NCBI GenBank assembly: GCA_028817895.1
Contig: JAPPOQ010000006.1
Coordinates: forward strand, 1 to 64,000
DNA length: 64,000 nucleotides
Source: Ahrensia sp.
Lineage (GTDB): Bacteria > Pseudomonadota > Alphaproteobacteria > Rhizobiales > Rhizobiaceae
Reading direction: 5' to 3'
Part shown: piece after piece, positions 9,016-18,222 of the stretch
Layout of the letters: each line of letters opens with the position of its first letter
Position numbering within the stretch: the stretch's first letter is position 1
The notes under the pieces: model-generated
Seen by the model: the letters and a program-made list of their open reading frames with translations, nothing else
The model's database searches: none
What the model was told of the DNA's origin: nothing
Made by a program: the position numbers and the translations under genes

Positions 9016-9315
9016 GTGACTGGCGATATCTCATCTGGTAAAGGCAAGGGGCCGTTGATTTCGCTTTTGGAAACAAAGCTTACCGAGAGATTCGAGCCGA
9101 GTTCCCTGGAGATCATCAACGAAAGCCATCTTCACGCGGGCCATCAATCCGGATTTGACGGCCAAGGCGAGAGCCACGTCCGCATTCGCATTGTTTCGCG
9201 GCATTTTCGCGGAATGAACCGGGTGGATATGCATCGCGCGATCAACACTGCTTGCGCGGACGAACTCGCCGCAGGGCTTCATGCTATCGCCATCGACGCG
9301 AAGGCTGCGGTTTAG
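9016..9315 (+). CDS. bolA: BolA family protein
   Basis: BolA proteins partner with monothiol glutaredoxins in iron-sulfur and iron regulation and can bind DNA. The core NESHLHAGH contains the conserved histidines that ligate the cluster, followed by GESHVRIRIVS and HRAINTACADEL, all typical of the class II KH-like fold. I place the start at GTG 9016 because GGAG lies five bases before it and it leaves a normal N-terminal length; a longer frame begins at 8986. The gene is divergent from the DnaJ-like gene, and its stop overlaps the stop of the convergent YcaQ-like gene in TTAG (9312-9315). Confidence 0.88.
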   Translation: MTGDISSGKGKGPLISLLETKLTERFEPSSLEIINESHLHAGHQSGFDGQGESHVRIRIVSRHFRGMNRVDMHRAINTACADELAAGLHAIAIDAKAAV

Positions 9316-10505
9316 GCGACGTCGGAGAGCGCGTCATCGTCCCAGCAGATGTTCGACATTCCGCATAGTCTTGCCTGGCGCGCGAGTTCGCCCTCCAGTC
9401 GTTTGCGTCGATCCGATCCGAATTTGACCTTGGCTTCCAGCCACAAGCGCCGGACCCGCAAGCAATCGGCCTTACGATCCGCGCGCATATCGATGCGGCC
9501 AATCAGTCGATCATCTTCCAGAAGCGGAAAGATGTAGTAACCCCAGATGCGCATTTCGGCGGGCACATAGATTTCGATGCGATAGTCGAAACCGAACAAC
9601 CATTCCAAGCGCTTGCGGTCGCGTATGACCGGATCAAACGGCGACAAGACCCGCAACCGCTGCGGAGCCTCGCATATTTCATCGAGAAGCGAGGCAATGT
9701 CGGCGCGTGCAACCATCGCCCGCCTGCCACCGTCGACAGTTTCGACGTCTACGGATGAAACTGTGTTGCCCCCGCCTTTCTCGACCCAGTTCTTTGCTTC
9801 TTCAATGCTGACAAGATCGAAATAGCGCGCAATGTCGCCGGGCGTAGCAAAGCCCAAACGTTCAAGAGCGGAGCGGCAGGCCCAGTCGATGAACTCTTCT
9901 TCACTCACCCTTGCGTTGAAGTCTTCTGCGCCGATGCAGTTTTGGGCCAGATCATAGACCTTCTGGAAGCCTTCGCGGCGCGATATGGCGAGCGAGCCGG
10001 TCAGCCAAAGATATTCAAGGGCAGCCTTGCCGTCGTGCCATTGCCACATGGGCTGCTTTTCACCTTTTGGCCGTTCCAGGTCGCGGGCGCGCAGCGGCCC
10101 AAATTCGGCGATACGGTCCAACAATATGTCGCAATGATCCGCATAGCCTTCGCCCTGCCATTGCGTAAATTTGGCAGCGAGTTTCTCGCGTTTGCGCCGG
10201 TGTCGGTGGCGCCAGTAGCGGTAAAAGCGTGACGGGATCACGGAAGCATCATGCGTCCAGCCCTCAAACAGCAATCGGTCGCGTTCCAGCATTTTGGCGA
10301 GTTGCGGAGGTCGATAGGTCTGGTTGCGCGCAAACAGGGTCATGTGATGGGCACGCTCGACCCATAGAATGGAATCGAGCTGCACAAAGCCGAGCCGCTT
10401 GATCAGGCCGTAAAGTTGGCTCTGCGTCTGTTTGCGTAACGGATCGTCGCACAAGCCTTGCAGATGCAAAATGACATGGCGTGCCTGGCGGTTGGAGATG
10501 CGCAC
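9312..10505 (-). CDS. Winged-helix DNA glycosylase, YcaQ/AlkZ-like
   Basis: The 397-residue protein belongs to the HTH_42 (AlkZ/YcaQ) family, which includes glycosylases that unhook interstrand crosslinks and remove bulky alkylated bases. The catalytic Q-phi-D motif appears as QLD at 42-44 within FVQLDSILWVERAHHM, the variant found in the YcaQ branch rather than the antibiotic-resistance AlkZ branch. LSPFDPVIRDRKRLEWLFGFDYRIEIYVP near the C-terminus is the second conserved block. It follows the aminotransferase gene with a gap of three bases, so the two are probably one transcript. The stop shares TTAG with bolA. Confidence 0.9.
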   Translation of the reverse strand: MRISNRQARHVILHLQGLCDDPLRKQTQSQLYGLIKRLGFVQLDSILWVERAHHMTLFARNQTYRPPQLAKMLERDRLLFEGWTHDASVIPSRFYRYWRHRHRRKREKLAAKFTQWQGEGYADHCDILLDRIAEFGPLRARDLERPKGEKQPMWQWHDGKAALEYLWLTGSLAISRREGFQKVYDLAQNCIGAEDFNARVSEEEFIDWACRSALERLGFATPGDIARYFDLVSIEEAKNWVEKGGGNTVSSVDVETVDGGRRAMVARADIASLLDEICEAPQRLRVLSPFDPVIRDRKRLEWLFGFDYRIEIYVPAEMRIWGYYIFPLLEDDRLIGRIDMRADRKADCLRVRRLWLEAKVKFGSDRRKRLEGELARQARLCGMSNICWDDDALSDVA

Positions 10506-10508
10506 GAT

Positions 10509-11768
10509 TTATGCCCGAACGGTGATCGCCTTCATCGCGGCGAGAAAGGCGGCGACTTCCTGCGTTGTGTTGTAGTGGCACAGCGACACGCGCACGCAGG
10601 ATGGCAGGCCCAGCGGTTCCAGAATATTGCCGGAATAGTGGTCGGCCTTGCGGATGTGCACGCGGATGCCGTGCTGACCCAATTGCTCCACCAGATCGGC
10701 ATCGTCCTTGTCCGCAAGCGTGAAGGAGACCAGGCCTTCGCGGCGAGAATTGTCCACCCCGCCGATCACTATCACGCCCTCCAATTCCGCAAGCCCCGGC
10801 AGGTTGCCTGTTCCATGCAGCATGGCATGGGTGAGCATGGCTTCATGATCATGGATGGCAGCTGCGGCAGCCAGAATCTTCTCGCGGCGGGTGCCGTCAG
10901 ATTTGAACTTGCTGCCAAGCCACTCAAAATGGTCAATGACATCGATGAAGGTTGCATAGGCGCCCGTATCGCGCGTGCCGAGTTCCCAGTTTTCAACCGG
11001 TCCACCCACCAGCGATTCATGCGGCAGGGACGCAAACCGGTCCGATATCCAGCCTATGCCGTATCCGTGGCGCGAAAAGACCTTGTAGGATGACATCACA
11101 TAGGCATCCACATTGGCGGTATCGATATCGAGGCCACCATGAGCGGCGTGCTGGATGCCGTCCACAATGATGATGCAGTCGGGGGATGCCGCCCGAATGG
11201 CCCTTGAAACAGCGGCAATATCGACACCCATGCCCGTCACGGGAGACGTGTGAATGATGGTAGCGACCTTTGTGTCGGGTCGGACTGCATCTGCATAAGC
11301 CTGCGCATCGACAGAGCCGGTCTCGTCATCATGCGCGATGAGAACATGCTCATGCCCCAGCCGCTTCGACCACAGCATTGCGGGGCTCCGGGTCGCGGGA
11401 TGTTCAAGCGTGCTGCCTACCACGCTGCATCTTTCTGGCGTGGCGGCGATTGCGGTTCGGATCAGGCGAAACAGAAGTTCAGTGCCGCTTTCTCCCAAAA
11501 ACACCTGACCGGACGACGCGCCGAGAAACTCTTTCGTGTCAGCGCGCATTTTTGCAATGACGTCCATGAGCGCATGCGAGGCGTCGTTGGCCCTGCCCTG
11601 ATTGTCTGGGATCGCTGCGAATTTCGCCGATGTCTCGACCACCGATTTCAGGGTAAGGGCGCCGCCGGCATTCTCGAAAAACACGCGCTCACCGGTGAAG
11701 GGGCAGGAGGAGACGTGCGCGAAGCGCTCGCGGACCTGATCCATCAGGCCGGGTTGTGATTCAAGCAT
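10509..11768 (-). CDS. Class V aminotransferase, cysteine desulfurase-like PLP enzyme
   Basis: This 419-residue fold-type I enzyme has the expected active-site residues. The PLP Schiff-base lysine is K229 in MSSYKVFSRHG. The cofactor-binding pair is D203 and H207 in IVDGIQHAAH. The N-terminal VFFENAGGALT resembles the FLDNAA strand of cysteine desulfurases. It lacks the long C-terminal loop of IscS and more closely recalls the CsdA/isopenicillin-N-epimerase-like group. There are no suf or isc genes nearby, so a housekeeping Fe-S role is not supported, and its substrate is unknown. It is cotranscribed with the YcaQ-like glycosylase downstream. Confidence 0.85.
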   Translation of the reverse strand: MLESQPGLMDQVRERFAHVSSCPFTGERVFFENAGGALTLKSVVETSAKFAAIPDNQGRANDASHALMDVIAKMRADTKEFLGASSGQVFLGESGTELLFRLIRTAIAATPERCSVVGSTLEHPATRSPAMLWSKRLGHEHVLIAHDDETGSVDAQAYADAVRPDTKVATIIHTSPVTGMGVDIAAVSRAIRAASPDCIIIVDGIQHAAHGGLDIDTANVDAYVMSSYKVFSRHGYGIGWISDRFASLPHESLVGGPVENWELGTRDTGAYATFIDVIDHFEWLGSKFKSDGTRREKILAAAAAIHDHEAMLTHAMLHGTGNLPGLAELEGVIVIGGVDNSRREGLVSFTLADKDDADLVEQLGQHGIRVHIRKADHYSGNILEPLGLPSCVRVSLCHYNTTQEVAAFLAAMKAITVRA

Positions 11769-11906
11769 GGTTCAAAGGACGTATGAGCTTCGTGTTGCGG
11801 CAATCTACAGCGAGCGCTGAACTTGGCAATCACCTGCTTTCATGTGGTTGAGATAGTGCAGTCTGAACACCCTTGGCACGGTTTCAAAACCTGATAGGAA
11901 TGCGCA

Positions 11907-12116
11907 ATGATCGTATCCCGTCGCTCTCGTTTGGTTATGTGCGCGCTGTTTGGCGCGGTCCTGTTGACGGCTTGCGGCCGTGCAGGCGCGCCATTGAAAC
12001 CTTCCGAAGCGGCAAGAGAGCAGGCAAAGGCAAATGATCAGCCTTTGCCGCCAAGACCGGTCCCCAATGCCAAAAACCCCGACAAACGCTTCATTCTTGA
12101 TGGCCTGTTGGAATAG
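11907..12116 (+). CDS. Small lipoprotein, LptM/YifL-like
   Basis: This 69-residue protein has a basic N-terminus, a hydrophobic stretch and the lipobox LLTAC at about residues 20-24, so it is a lipoprotein. After the cysteine comes GRAGAPLKPSEA and a proline-rich tail. A tiny lipoprotein placed directly before lysA matches the position of YifL (LptM) of enterobacteria, which assists maturation of the LPS translocon LptD/E. The sequence likeness is too short to prove the same role. The gap to lysA is 24 bases, indicating one operon. Confidence 0.75.
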   Translation: MIVSRRSRLVMCALFGAVLLTACGRAGAPLKPSEAAREQAKANDQPLPPRPVPNAKNPDKRFILDGLLE

Positions 12117-12140
12117 CGCGGCAACAAAAAGCCCAGCACC

Positions 12141-13409
12141 ATGAACCATTTTGATTATCGCGACGGCATCCTGCATGCCGAAGACGTTCCCCTGCCGTTG
12201 ATCGGTGAAGCGGTCGGCACGCCGTTTTATTGCTACTCCACCGCGACTTTGGAGCGTCACTACACGGTTTTTGCCCGCGCTTTTGAGAGCATCCCGTCCA
12301 TGGTCTGCTATGCGATGAAGGCCAATTCCAATCAGGCGGTTCTGGCAACGCTGGCGCGGCTTGGCAGCGGTGCGGATGTGGTTTCCGAAGGCGAGCTGCG
12401 ACGGGCACGCGCCGCGGGCATCCCACCCGAAAAGATCATGTTTTCAGGCGTTGGTAAGACCGCAGCCGAGATGGACTATGCACTGGCTGAGGACATTTTC
12501 TGCTTCAATGTGGAATCTGAGCCTGAACTTGATCTCTTGTCGCAGCGCTCTGTTACGGCCAACAAAACCGCCCGGGTTTCTTTCCGCATCAATCCGGATG
12601 TCGATGCCCGCACACATGACAAGATTTCGACCGGCAAAAAGGGCGACAAATTCGGCATTCCCTGGAAGGACGCCGTTCGAGTCTATGCCAAAGCGGCGCA
12701 ATTGCCGGGCATCGAGGTCACCGGGATCGACATGCATATCGGCAGCCAGATCACGGAGCTGGAGCCTTTCGACGCGGCATTCGGGCGTCTGGCCGAACTG
12801 ATTGGCGCCTTGCGCGGCGAAGGCCACGAGATTGACCACATCGATCTGGGTGGTGGACTCGGCATTCCCTATCACGACGACAACAATCCACCGCCCGATC
12901 CGGATGCTTATGCGCAGGTCGTGACCCGCCATGTGCGTGATCTCGATGCGCAGATCATCTTCGAACCCGGCCGACTGATCGCCGGAAATGCGGGTGTGTT
13001 CGTCACGCAGGTCATTTTCGTGAAAGAGGGTGAAGATCGCATTTTCGTCATTGTGGACGGTGCGATGAATGATCTGATCCGCCCAACGCTTTACGACGCG
13101 CATCACGAAATCCGGCCTGTTGATGTCGGGCGCGCGTCAACAGGCCGCATCAAGGCCGACATCGTGGGACCCGTCTGCGAATCGGGCGATTACCTTGCCA
13201 AGGATCGCGATATTTCTCTGCCGCGCCGCGGCGATTTGCTCGCCTTTGGCAGCGCCGGAGCCTACGGAGCCGTGCAGGCGGGGACCTATAATTCGCGCCT
13301 TTTGGTGCCGGAAGTGCTCGTACATGGCGACCGTTTTCACATTGTGCGCCCAAGGCTCAGCTATGAAGAATTGATCGGCCTCGATTCCATGCCGGATTGG
13401 CTTGATTAG
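12141..13409 (+). CDS. lysA: Diaminopimelate decarboxylase
   Basis: LysA converts meso-diaminopimelate to lysine, the last step of lysine synthesis. It is a fold-type III PLP enzyme: the Schiff-base lysine is K60 in VCYAMKANSN. The HIGSQ stretch follows DMH, the glycine-rich phosphate-binding loop is DLGGGLGIPY, and EPGR precedes the dimer-interface cysteine in PVCESGDYLAKDR, which reaches the partner active site. At 422 residues it has the usual length, and the start at 12141 matches the common N-terminus MNHFDYRDG. Its operon includes the small lipoprotein before it and probably the DUF4175 gene 100 bases downstream. Confidence 0.97.
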   Translation: MNHFDYRDGILHAEDVPLPLIGEAVGTPFYCYSTATLERHYTVFARAFESIPSMVCYAMKANSNQAVLATLARLGSGADVVSEGELRRARAAGIPPEKIMFSGVGKTAAEMDYALAEDIFCFNVESEPELDLLSQRSVTANKTARVSFRINPDVDARTHDKISTGKKGDKFGIPWKDAVRVYAKAAQLPGIEVTGIDMHIGSQITELEPFDAAFGRLAELIGALRGEGHEIDHIDLGGGLGIPYHDDNNPPPDPDAYAQVVTRHVRDLDAQIIFEPGRLIAGNAGVFVTQVIFVKEGEDRIFVIVDGAMNDLIRPTLYDAHHEIRPVDVGRASTGRIKADIVGPVCESGDYLAKDRDISLPRRGDLLAFGSAGAYGAVQAGTYNSRLLVPEVLVHGDRFHIVRPRLSYEELIGLDSMPDWLD

Positions 13410-13509
13410 ACCATCGTAAGTCGGTCAAGGTTTAGTCTTCACGTTGTGGCGAGCGTCTCGCCTTTGCCGCCTTTGATGTTATGATCACGCCAAGAGCGAA
13501 AGGCGTGTC

Positions 13510-16152
13510 ATGACTGAAGGTCTCGACTTATACACCTCCAAGCGGCTTGCCCGCATTCGCCGCACGGCATGGGTGGCGCTGGTTTGGGAACGGCTGTGGC
13601 CGTTATTGGTGCCAGCACTGTGCGTGGTGGCGCTTTTCCTGTCGGTGTCCTGGCTCGGATTGTGGCCACTGCTTGGTTCGCCCTTGCAACGGGTCGTTCT
13701 GGCGCTGTTTGGCTTCGCCTTCCTGGCGGGCCTTTATCCGCTTTCGCGGTTTCGTATTCCCACGCGCGAGGCGGTGGACAATCGTATTGAATTGAAAACT
13801 GCCCTGCCGCATCGCCCCGTTACGGCGCAGGCTGATCGTCAGGCCCAAATGCCGGGTAGCGATGATCCATTCGCGCTGGCGCTTTGGCATGAGAGCCGCA
13901 AGCGCGCAGCAAAGGAATTGCAAAACCTCCGGGCAGGAGTTCCCGTCCCAAAGGTTGCACGCTGCGATCCTTTCGGTGCCCGTGCAGCCGTTGTGCTCTT
14001 GCTGTTTGTTGCCGTCATGGCTGGTTGGGACAGTCTCGGGAGCCTCACTGCGGATGCGTTCCGCTCGCATGAGGTTGTAGCTGCGGCCGACACCGGTCGC
14101 ATCGATGCCTGGGTGAAACCCCCAGCCTATACCAACAGGCCGCCAATATTCCTGACAAGAGACGAGCAGGGTGGCACCGATCTGGCACCGTCGCGATCAC
14201 TCACCGTGCCGGAAGGTAGCGAAGTGGTTGTTCGCGTGCTGGCTCTGGAAAACGCATCCGTCCATCTGGTCGCAGACGGACTGGCAAGACAGATCGATGT
14301 GCAGGCTCCCGCGAATGGGGAAACGGTTGCTAATATCGGAGCTGACAGCGCTCCGCGGGACCGCGACAGTGCCAGTCAGACCTTCACGGTCACATTGAAC
14401 GATGCTTCATCGGTTGAATTGCGGTCGGGTGAACAGACAATTCGCAGTTGGGACTTTGCGGTCATCCCCGATGAGGCGCCAAGCATCGCCTATGTTGAAC
14501 AGCCCAAGGGCTCCAGCCGTGGCGCTTTGGAATTCGCCTACGAAGTCAAAGACGATTACGGCGTTGTGCGCGCCGAGGCAGACATCGTTTCCGCGATGGA
14601 TACCGACTCGGAAGCGCAACCGCTCATCGAAGCGCCGCAGGTTGTGTTGCCGCTTCCGTCGCGTCGGGCCAAGGACGGCGTGTCGCGCACCAGCCGCGAT
14701 CTGACCGCTCACCCATGGGCGGGCGCTGAAGTCACCATGACATTGACCGCTCACGATCAGGCTGACCAGACCGGGGCCAGTGAGGCGGTCACCTTTACAT
14801 TACCGCAGCGGGTTTTCGTGCGGCCTCTGGCACTGGCAATTGTCGACGAGCGGCGCAATCTGGCGCTGGACAAGCGCAACCGTGAAGAGGTTGCGCAGAT
14901 GCTGGATATCATCACATCCACCCATCCTGACGAGTTCATCAAGAACAAGAGCGTCTATACGGGTTTGCGCGTCGCCTACCGCATGATCGAGCGCAATGAG
15001 AGTGATGACGAGTTGCGCGCCTCGCTCGATCTGCTTTGGGACATCGCGCTTTCGGTTGAGGATGGCGATTTGTCCGCAGCCGAGCGCCGGTTGCGGGATG
15101 CGCAGGAGCGGCTTGCGGAAGCGCTCGAAAATGGCGCGACAGATGAAGAAATCTCCAAGCTGATGGATGAATTGCGTCAGGCCATGAACGATTTCATGCA
15201 GCAACTGGCCGAGCAGATGCGCAAGAATCCCGAGCAGCAGGCCATGCCGCTTGAACCCAACGCGCAGGTTTTGCGTCAGCAGGATCTGGACCGGATGATG
15301 CAGCGCATTGAAGATCTTGCAAAGTCTGGCTCTCGCGATGCCGCGCGTCAATTGCTCCAGGACATGCAGCGCATGCTCAACAATTTGCAGACGGCACGTC
15401 CCGGTCAACAGCAGCAGCAAAATGACCAGTTTGGCGAGCAGATGAACCGGCTCGGCGAAATGATGCGTCAACAGCAGGAACTGATGGATCAGACTTTCGA
15501 CATGCAGCGCAGGCAGCAACAGCAGCAGAATGGCCAGCGTCAGCAAGGTCAACAGCAACAGCAGGGTCAGAACGGACAGCAGCAGGGGCAAAACGGGCAA
15601 CAGCAAGGTCAAGACGGCCAACGGCCCATGACTGCGGAAGAATTTGCCGAAGCCATGCGTGAATTGCAGCGTCAGCAGGGCGAACTGCAACAGCAAATGC
15701 AGCAGATGCAGGACGCCATGCGTGGCATGGGCATGGAACCGAGCGAACAACTTGGCGAAGCCGGTGAGGCCATGGGTAATGCCGAAGGCGAACTCGGTCA
15801 GGGCCGCACCGGTCCGGCAACAAACGAGCAGGGGCGGGCGTTACAGGCCATGCGCGAAGGCGCCCAGCAGATGATGCAGCAGATGCAGAATCAGGCCCAG
15901 CAGGAAGGCCAGGGTCAGGGCGAAGGTCAACAGCGCGGCGACCCATCCGGCCAGGCGCGCAACGATCGCGACCCGCTTGGCCGTCCCAGCCGGACACAGC
16001 AGCCGCAGCTCGGCAGTGAAACCAAGGTGCCGGGTGAAATCGACGCGCAGCGTGCCCGCCGCATTCTGGAGGCCATTCGCGAGCGTTTGTCAGACCCGAC
16101 ACGCCCCGCTCTTGAGCTTGATTATCTCGACCGGCTCCTGCCAACGCGATAG
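13510..16152 (+). CDS. TIGR02302-type DUF4175 membrane protein
   Basis: This 880-residue protein has two or three hydrophobic segments near the N-terminus (about 25-90, and one near 165), then a large extracytoplasmic region with beta-rich parts. A long helical, glutamine-rich part follows, roughly residues 560-830. There, short repeats built on QQQGQNG occur in tandem, flanked by coiled-coil-like heptads with MQQLAEQMRK. I recognise it as the family that follows lysA in many Rhizobiales. Its function is unknown; an envelope location is inferred from topology. A long antisense frame exists here only because CAG-rich codons read as Leu on the other strand. Confidence 0.88.
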   Translation: MTEGLDLYTSKRLARIRRTAWVALVWERLWPLLVPALCVVALFLSVSWLGLWPLLGSPLQRVVLALFGFAFLAGLYPLSRFRIPTREAVDNRIELKTALPHRPVTAQADRQAQMPGSDDPFALALWHESRKRAAKELQNLRAGVPVPKVARCDPFGARAAVVLLLFVAVMAGWDSLGSLTADAFRSHEVVAAADTGRIDAWVKPPAYTNRPPIFLTRDEQGGTDLAPSRSLTVPEGSEVVVRVLALENASVHLVADGLARQIDVQAPANGETVANIGADSAPRDRDSASQTFTVTLNDASSVELRSGEQTIRSWDFAVIPDEAPSIAYVEQPKGSSRGALEFAYEVKDDYGVVRAEADIVSAMDTDSEAQPLIEAPQVVLPLPSRRAKDGVSRTSRDLTAHPWAGAEVTMTLTAHDQADQTGASEAVTFTLPQRVFVRPLALAIVDERRNLALDKRNREEVAQMLDIITSTHPDEFIKNKSVYTGLRVAYRMIERNESDDELRASLDLLWDIALSVEDGDLSAAERRLRDAQERLAEALENGATDEEISKLMDELRQAMNDFMQQLAEQMRKNPEQQAMPLEPNAQVLRQQDLDRMMQRIEDLAKSGSRDAARQLLQDMQRMLNNLQTARPGQQQQQNDQFGEQMNRLGEMMRQQQELMDQTFDMQRRQQQQQNGQRQQGQQQQQGQNGQQQGQNGQQQGQDGQRPMTAEEFAEAMRELQRQQGELQQQMQQMQDAMRGMGMEPSEQLGEAGEAMGNAEGELGQGRTGPATNEQGRALQAMREGAQQMMQQMQNQAQQEGQGQGEGQQRGDPSGQARNDRDPLGRPSRTQQPQLGSETKVPGEIDAQRARRILEAIRERLSDPTRPALELDYLDRLLPTR

Positions 16153-16167
16153 CCGTCGGCGCTCGGC

Positions 16168-16848
16168 TTAGTCCAGAAAGCTTGTGAAGTCGCAAAGATC
16201 CGCGCGTTCGGTCTGCAGGCCGTTCTCGACCGCGCTTTCATCGGCATAGCCAAGCGCCATACCGGCAACGAGAACCTCATTCTCTTCCAGCCCGATGATG
16301 TCGCGAACCGCTTTGTGATAGGGGGCCCAAGCGGCCTGCGGACATGTATCGAGCCCACGACCGCGCGCCGCGATCATGACATTTTGCATGAACATGCCGT
16401 GGTCGAGCCAGGAGCCGATCTCCAGATTTTTGTCGATCACGAAAAACAGGCCGACCAGCGCATCGAAAAATAGATAGTTGCGCTTGTGTTGGGCAAACAT
16501 CTTATCGCCCTCGCCTTTCGCGATCCCAAGCAAGCCGTAAAGGTCCAAACCGACTTTGCGGCGGCGCGACAGATAGGGTTCCACGAAGCGGTCGGGATAG
16601 TATTTGTAGGTTTCTTCCGGCCCGAAACTGCCGTCTGAAAAGGCGGCAACCGCAGCCTCCTTGACGGCGTCAAGCGTCGCGCCGGTGCATATCACAACCT
16701 TCCAGGGCTGCGTATTGGTGCCGGACGGTGCCCGGGACGCCACGCGCAGTATGTCTTCGACCGTGTCGCGCGGAACGGGTTTGTCAAGAAAGGCGCGTAC
16801 AGAACGCCGCGACGTGATCGCCGCGTCAACGGCAGTCTGACTGTCCAT
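16168..16848 (-). CDS. Nitroreductase family flavoprotein
   Basis: The 226-residue protein has the nitroreductase signature: ITSRRSVRAFLDKPVPRD at the N-terminus for FMN phosphate binding, then RAPSGTNTQPW, and GLDTCPQAAW and ALGYAD toward the C-terminus. The family reduces nitroaromatics, quinones or similar acceptors with NAD(P)H and FMN. The substrate cannot be told from sequence. It starts three bases after the stop of the four-helix membrane protein, so both are on one minus-strand transcript. It converges with the DUF4175 gene with 15 bases between the stops. Confidence 0.9.
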   Translation of the reverse strand: MDSQTAVDAAITSRRSVRAFLDKPVPRDTVEDILRVASRAPSGTNTQPWKVVICTGATLDAVKEAAVAAFSDGSFGPEETYKYYPDRFVEPYLSRRRKVGLDLYGLLGIAKGEGDKMFAQHKRNYLFFDALVGLFFVIDKNLEIGSWLDHGMFMQNVMIAARGRGLDTCPQAAWAPYHKAVRDIIGLEENEVLVAGMALGYADESAVENGLQTERADLCDFTSFLD

Positions 16849-16851
16849 CGA

Positions 16852-17370
16852 TCAGCCGAAGCCTTTCCGTTCCAGCATGTTGATGATCCAGGCGCAGACG
16901 ATGCCGTAGAGCACATGGCCGATCAGCGCCACCCAGGTGATACCGGAGAAGCCGAGGAACCATGGATTTCCGGCAACCAGCGGTCCGGCCATGATGCCGA
17001 TGGCGAAAACGAACAGGCCAAAGCCATAAATCGCTGCCCCAATGAACCAATGCAGTCCGGGCAGAACTTTCTCAAAAATGGGTCGGAAGATGAACAGGTA
17101 GCCCAGCGGATAGCCGATCAACCCGACCAGAAACAGATGCATGAAATGCCCGCCGGCCTTGGAGTTGATGTCGAACAACACGCGCAAGGTGGCTTGTGCC
17201 AGTGGCTGGGGGGCCAAGGCGGCCCAGCCCAGCACGCCCGGGCTGATCACCTGCCCCCAAATGTCGAAGAAAACCGTTGCCACCGAGCCGGATATGATCA
17301 TCAGCATCAGGGTGGATGTTGAAATCGATGGCATCGATCCACGCATCCGGCTTGTTTGGTTGGTGGACAT
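16852..17370 (-). CDS. Unknown membrane protein, four to five helices
   Basis: I do not recognise a named family. The 172-residue protein has hydrophobic segments at about 18-38, 78-96, 107-128 and 143-163, with GHFMHLFLVGLIGYPLGYLF as a striking glycine/histidine-containing helix. The start MSTNQTSRMRG at 17370 gives a short cytoplasmic leader; an internal ATG at 17340 is possible. It shares a transcript with the nitroreductase that follows. It is divergent from the XRE-cupin regulator, and their shared 232-bp upstream region holds two inverted repeats. Confidence 0.7.
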   Translation of the reverse strand: MSTNQTSRMRGSMPSISTSTLMLMIISGSVATVFFDIWGQVISPGVLGWAALAPQPLAQATLRVLFDINSKAGGHFMHLFLVGLIGYPLGYLFIFRPIFEKVLPGLHWFIGAAIYGFGLFVFAIGIMAGPLVAGNPWFLGFSGITWVALIGHVLYGIVCAWIINMLERKGFG

Positions 17371-17501
17371 GGTGGCGCTCCCGCATCTGGCTTGGGCTTT
17401 TCAATGGATATTCGACTAACCCACGGAACTCGCTTGTGTAAATATCGACATTGGTTCTGCGCCTGCTCTGTCTGGAGTGCTCCACAGCCCTCGGCACGGC
17501 G

Positions 17502-17543
17502 CGAGCGACAATCGCTCGTGAAAAAATGCTGGAAATTTTCACG
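17502..17543. promoter_or_regulatory. Candidate operator: two overlapping inverted repeats
   Basis: CGAGCG and CGCTCG (17502-17518, 5-base loop) form one perfect palindrome. CGTGAAAA (17517-17524) and TTTTCACG (17536-17543) form a second with an 11-base spacer. They lie 60 bases before the XRE-cupin regulator gene and between it and a divergent membrane-protein gene. Autoregulation by that regulator is a reasonable inference. Confidence 0.5.
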
Positions 17544-17602
17544 AATTGTGGTTTTGTGCAGGCTGGCGCCGAGCATCCGGGGTCTTGGGAAGAGCGTGAA
17601 CC

Positions 17603-18214
17603 ATGTTGTCGAGCGCAGTGACATCGGACATCGGGAATGGCGTCGATTGTTCGGGCGATGTTATGACATCGGGGCTTGGCCGCGATGTGCGGGGCTTGCG
17701 CAAAACGCGCGGGATCACGCTCAATGCTTTGGCGCAAAAGATCGGTCGGTCCGTCGGCTTTCTCAGTCAGGTTGAACGCGATCTGTCTTCCCCCTCCATC
17801 GATGATCTGCGGCTTATTGCGGCAGCGCTGGATGTGCCGATGGGTTGGTTTTTTGATTCCAACCCGGAGGACGAGCGCGAACGTGGCGTTATCGTCAGGG
17901 CTGGCAATCGCAGAGCGCTGGGAACGCGCGATTCCGGGCTGGTGGAGGAACTTCTGTCGCCCGATCTTGGTGGTTCGTTTGAGATGCTGCACTGCGAGTT
18001 CCAGCCCGGTGCGGAACTGAAGCGGGACATCATGCGCGAAACCGAAGAAGCCGGTTATGTCGTGTCCGGCGCTCTTGATCTGTGGATCGATGCGCAACGC
18101 TTCGCCCTCAAGGCGGGAGATTCCTTCCGCTTTCACCACAAAGCCTATCGTTGGAAGGTGGTGGGAGACCAACCGGCTATCCTCATCTGGGCCGTCAGCC
18201 CTCCAGTTTATTGA
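17603..18214 (+). CDS. XRE-family regulator with C-terminal cupin domain
   Basis: The 203-residue protein has an N-terminal HTH of the Xre type (about 28-85: LRKTRGITLNALAQKIG, then SVGFLSQVERDLSSPSIDDL). A C-terminal cupin follows (about 130-200: GYVVSGALDLWIDAQRFALKAGDSFRF). Such regulators sense small metabolites through the cupin and often control amine or amino-acid catabolism. It sits eight bases ahead of the first dehydrogenase of the operon and is probably cotranscribed. ATG at 17603 has a GGAAGAG upstream; ATG at 17663 (MTSGLGRDV) is an alternative that matches the usual start of the HTH. Confidence 0.9.
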   Translation: MLSSAVTSDIGNGVDCSGDVMTSGLGRDVRGLRKTRGITLNALAQKIGRSVGFLSQVERDLSSPSIDDLRLIAAALDVPMGWFFDSNPEDERERGVIVRAGNRRALGTRDSGLVEELLSPDLGGSFEMLHCEFQPGAELKRDIMRETEEAGYVVSGALDLWIDAQRFALKAGDSFRFHHKAYRWKVVGDQPAILIWAVSPPVY

Positions 18215-18222
18215 GAGACATT

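Noticed and set aside
14800-15750. Long antisense open frame (316 codons) across the DUF4175 gene
   Set aside because: It arises because CAG-rich codons of the glutamine repeat read as leucine on the other strand. It has low-complexity leucine composition and no ribosome binding site.
15377-16195. Second antisense frame of 272 codons at the end of the DUF4175 gene
   Set aside because: It is alanine- and arginine-rich and unlike any family, and it overlaps the well-supported gene.
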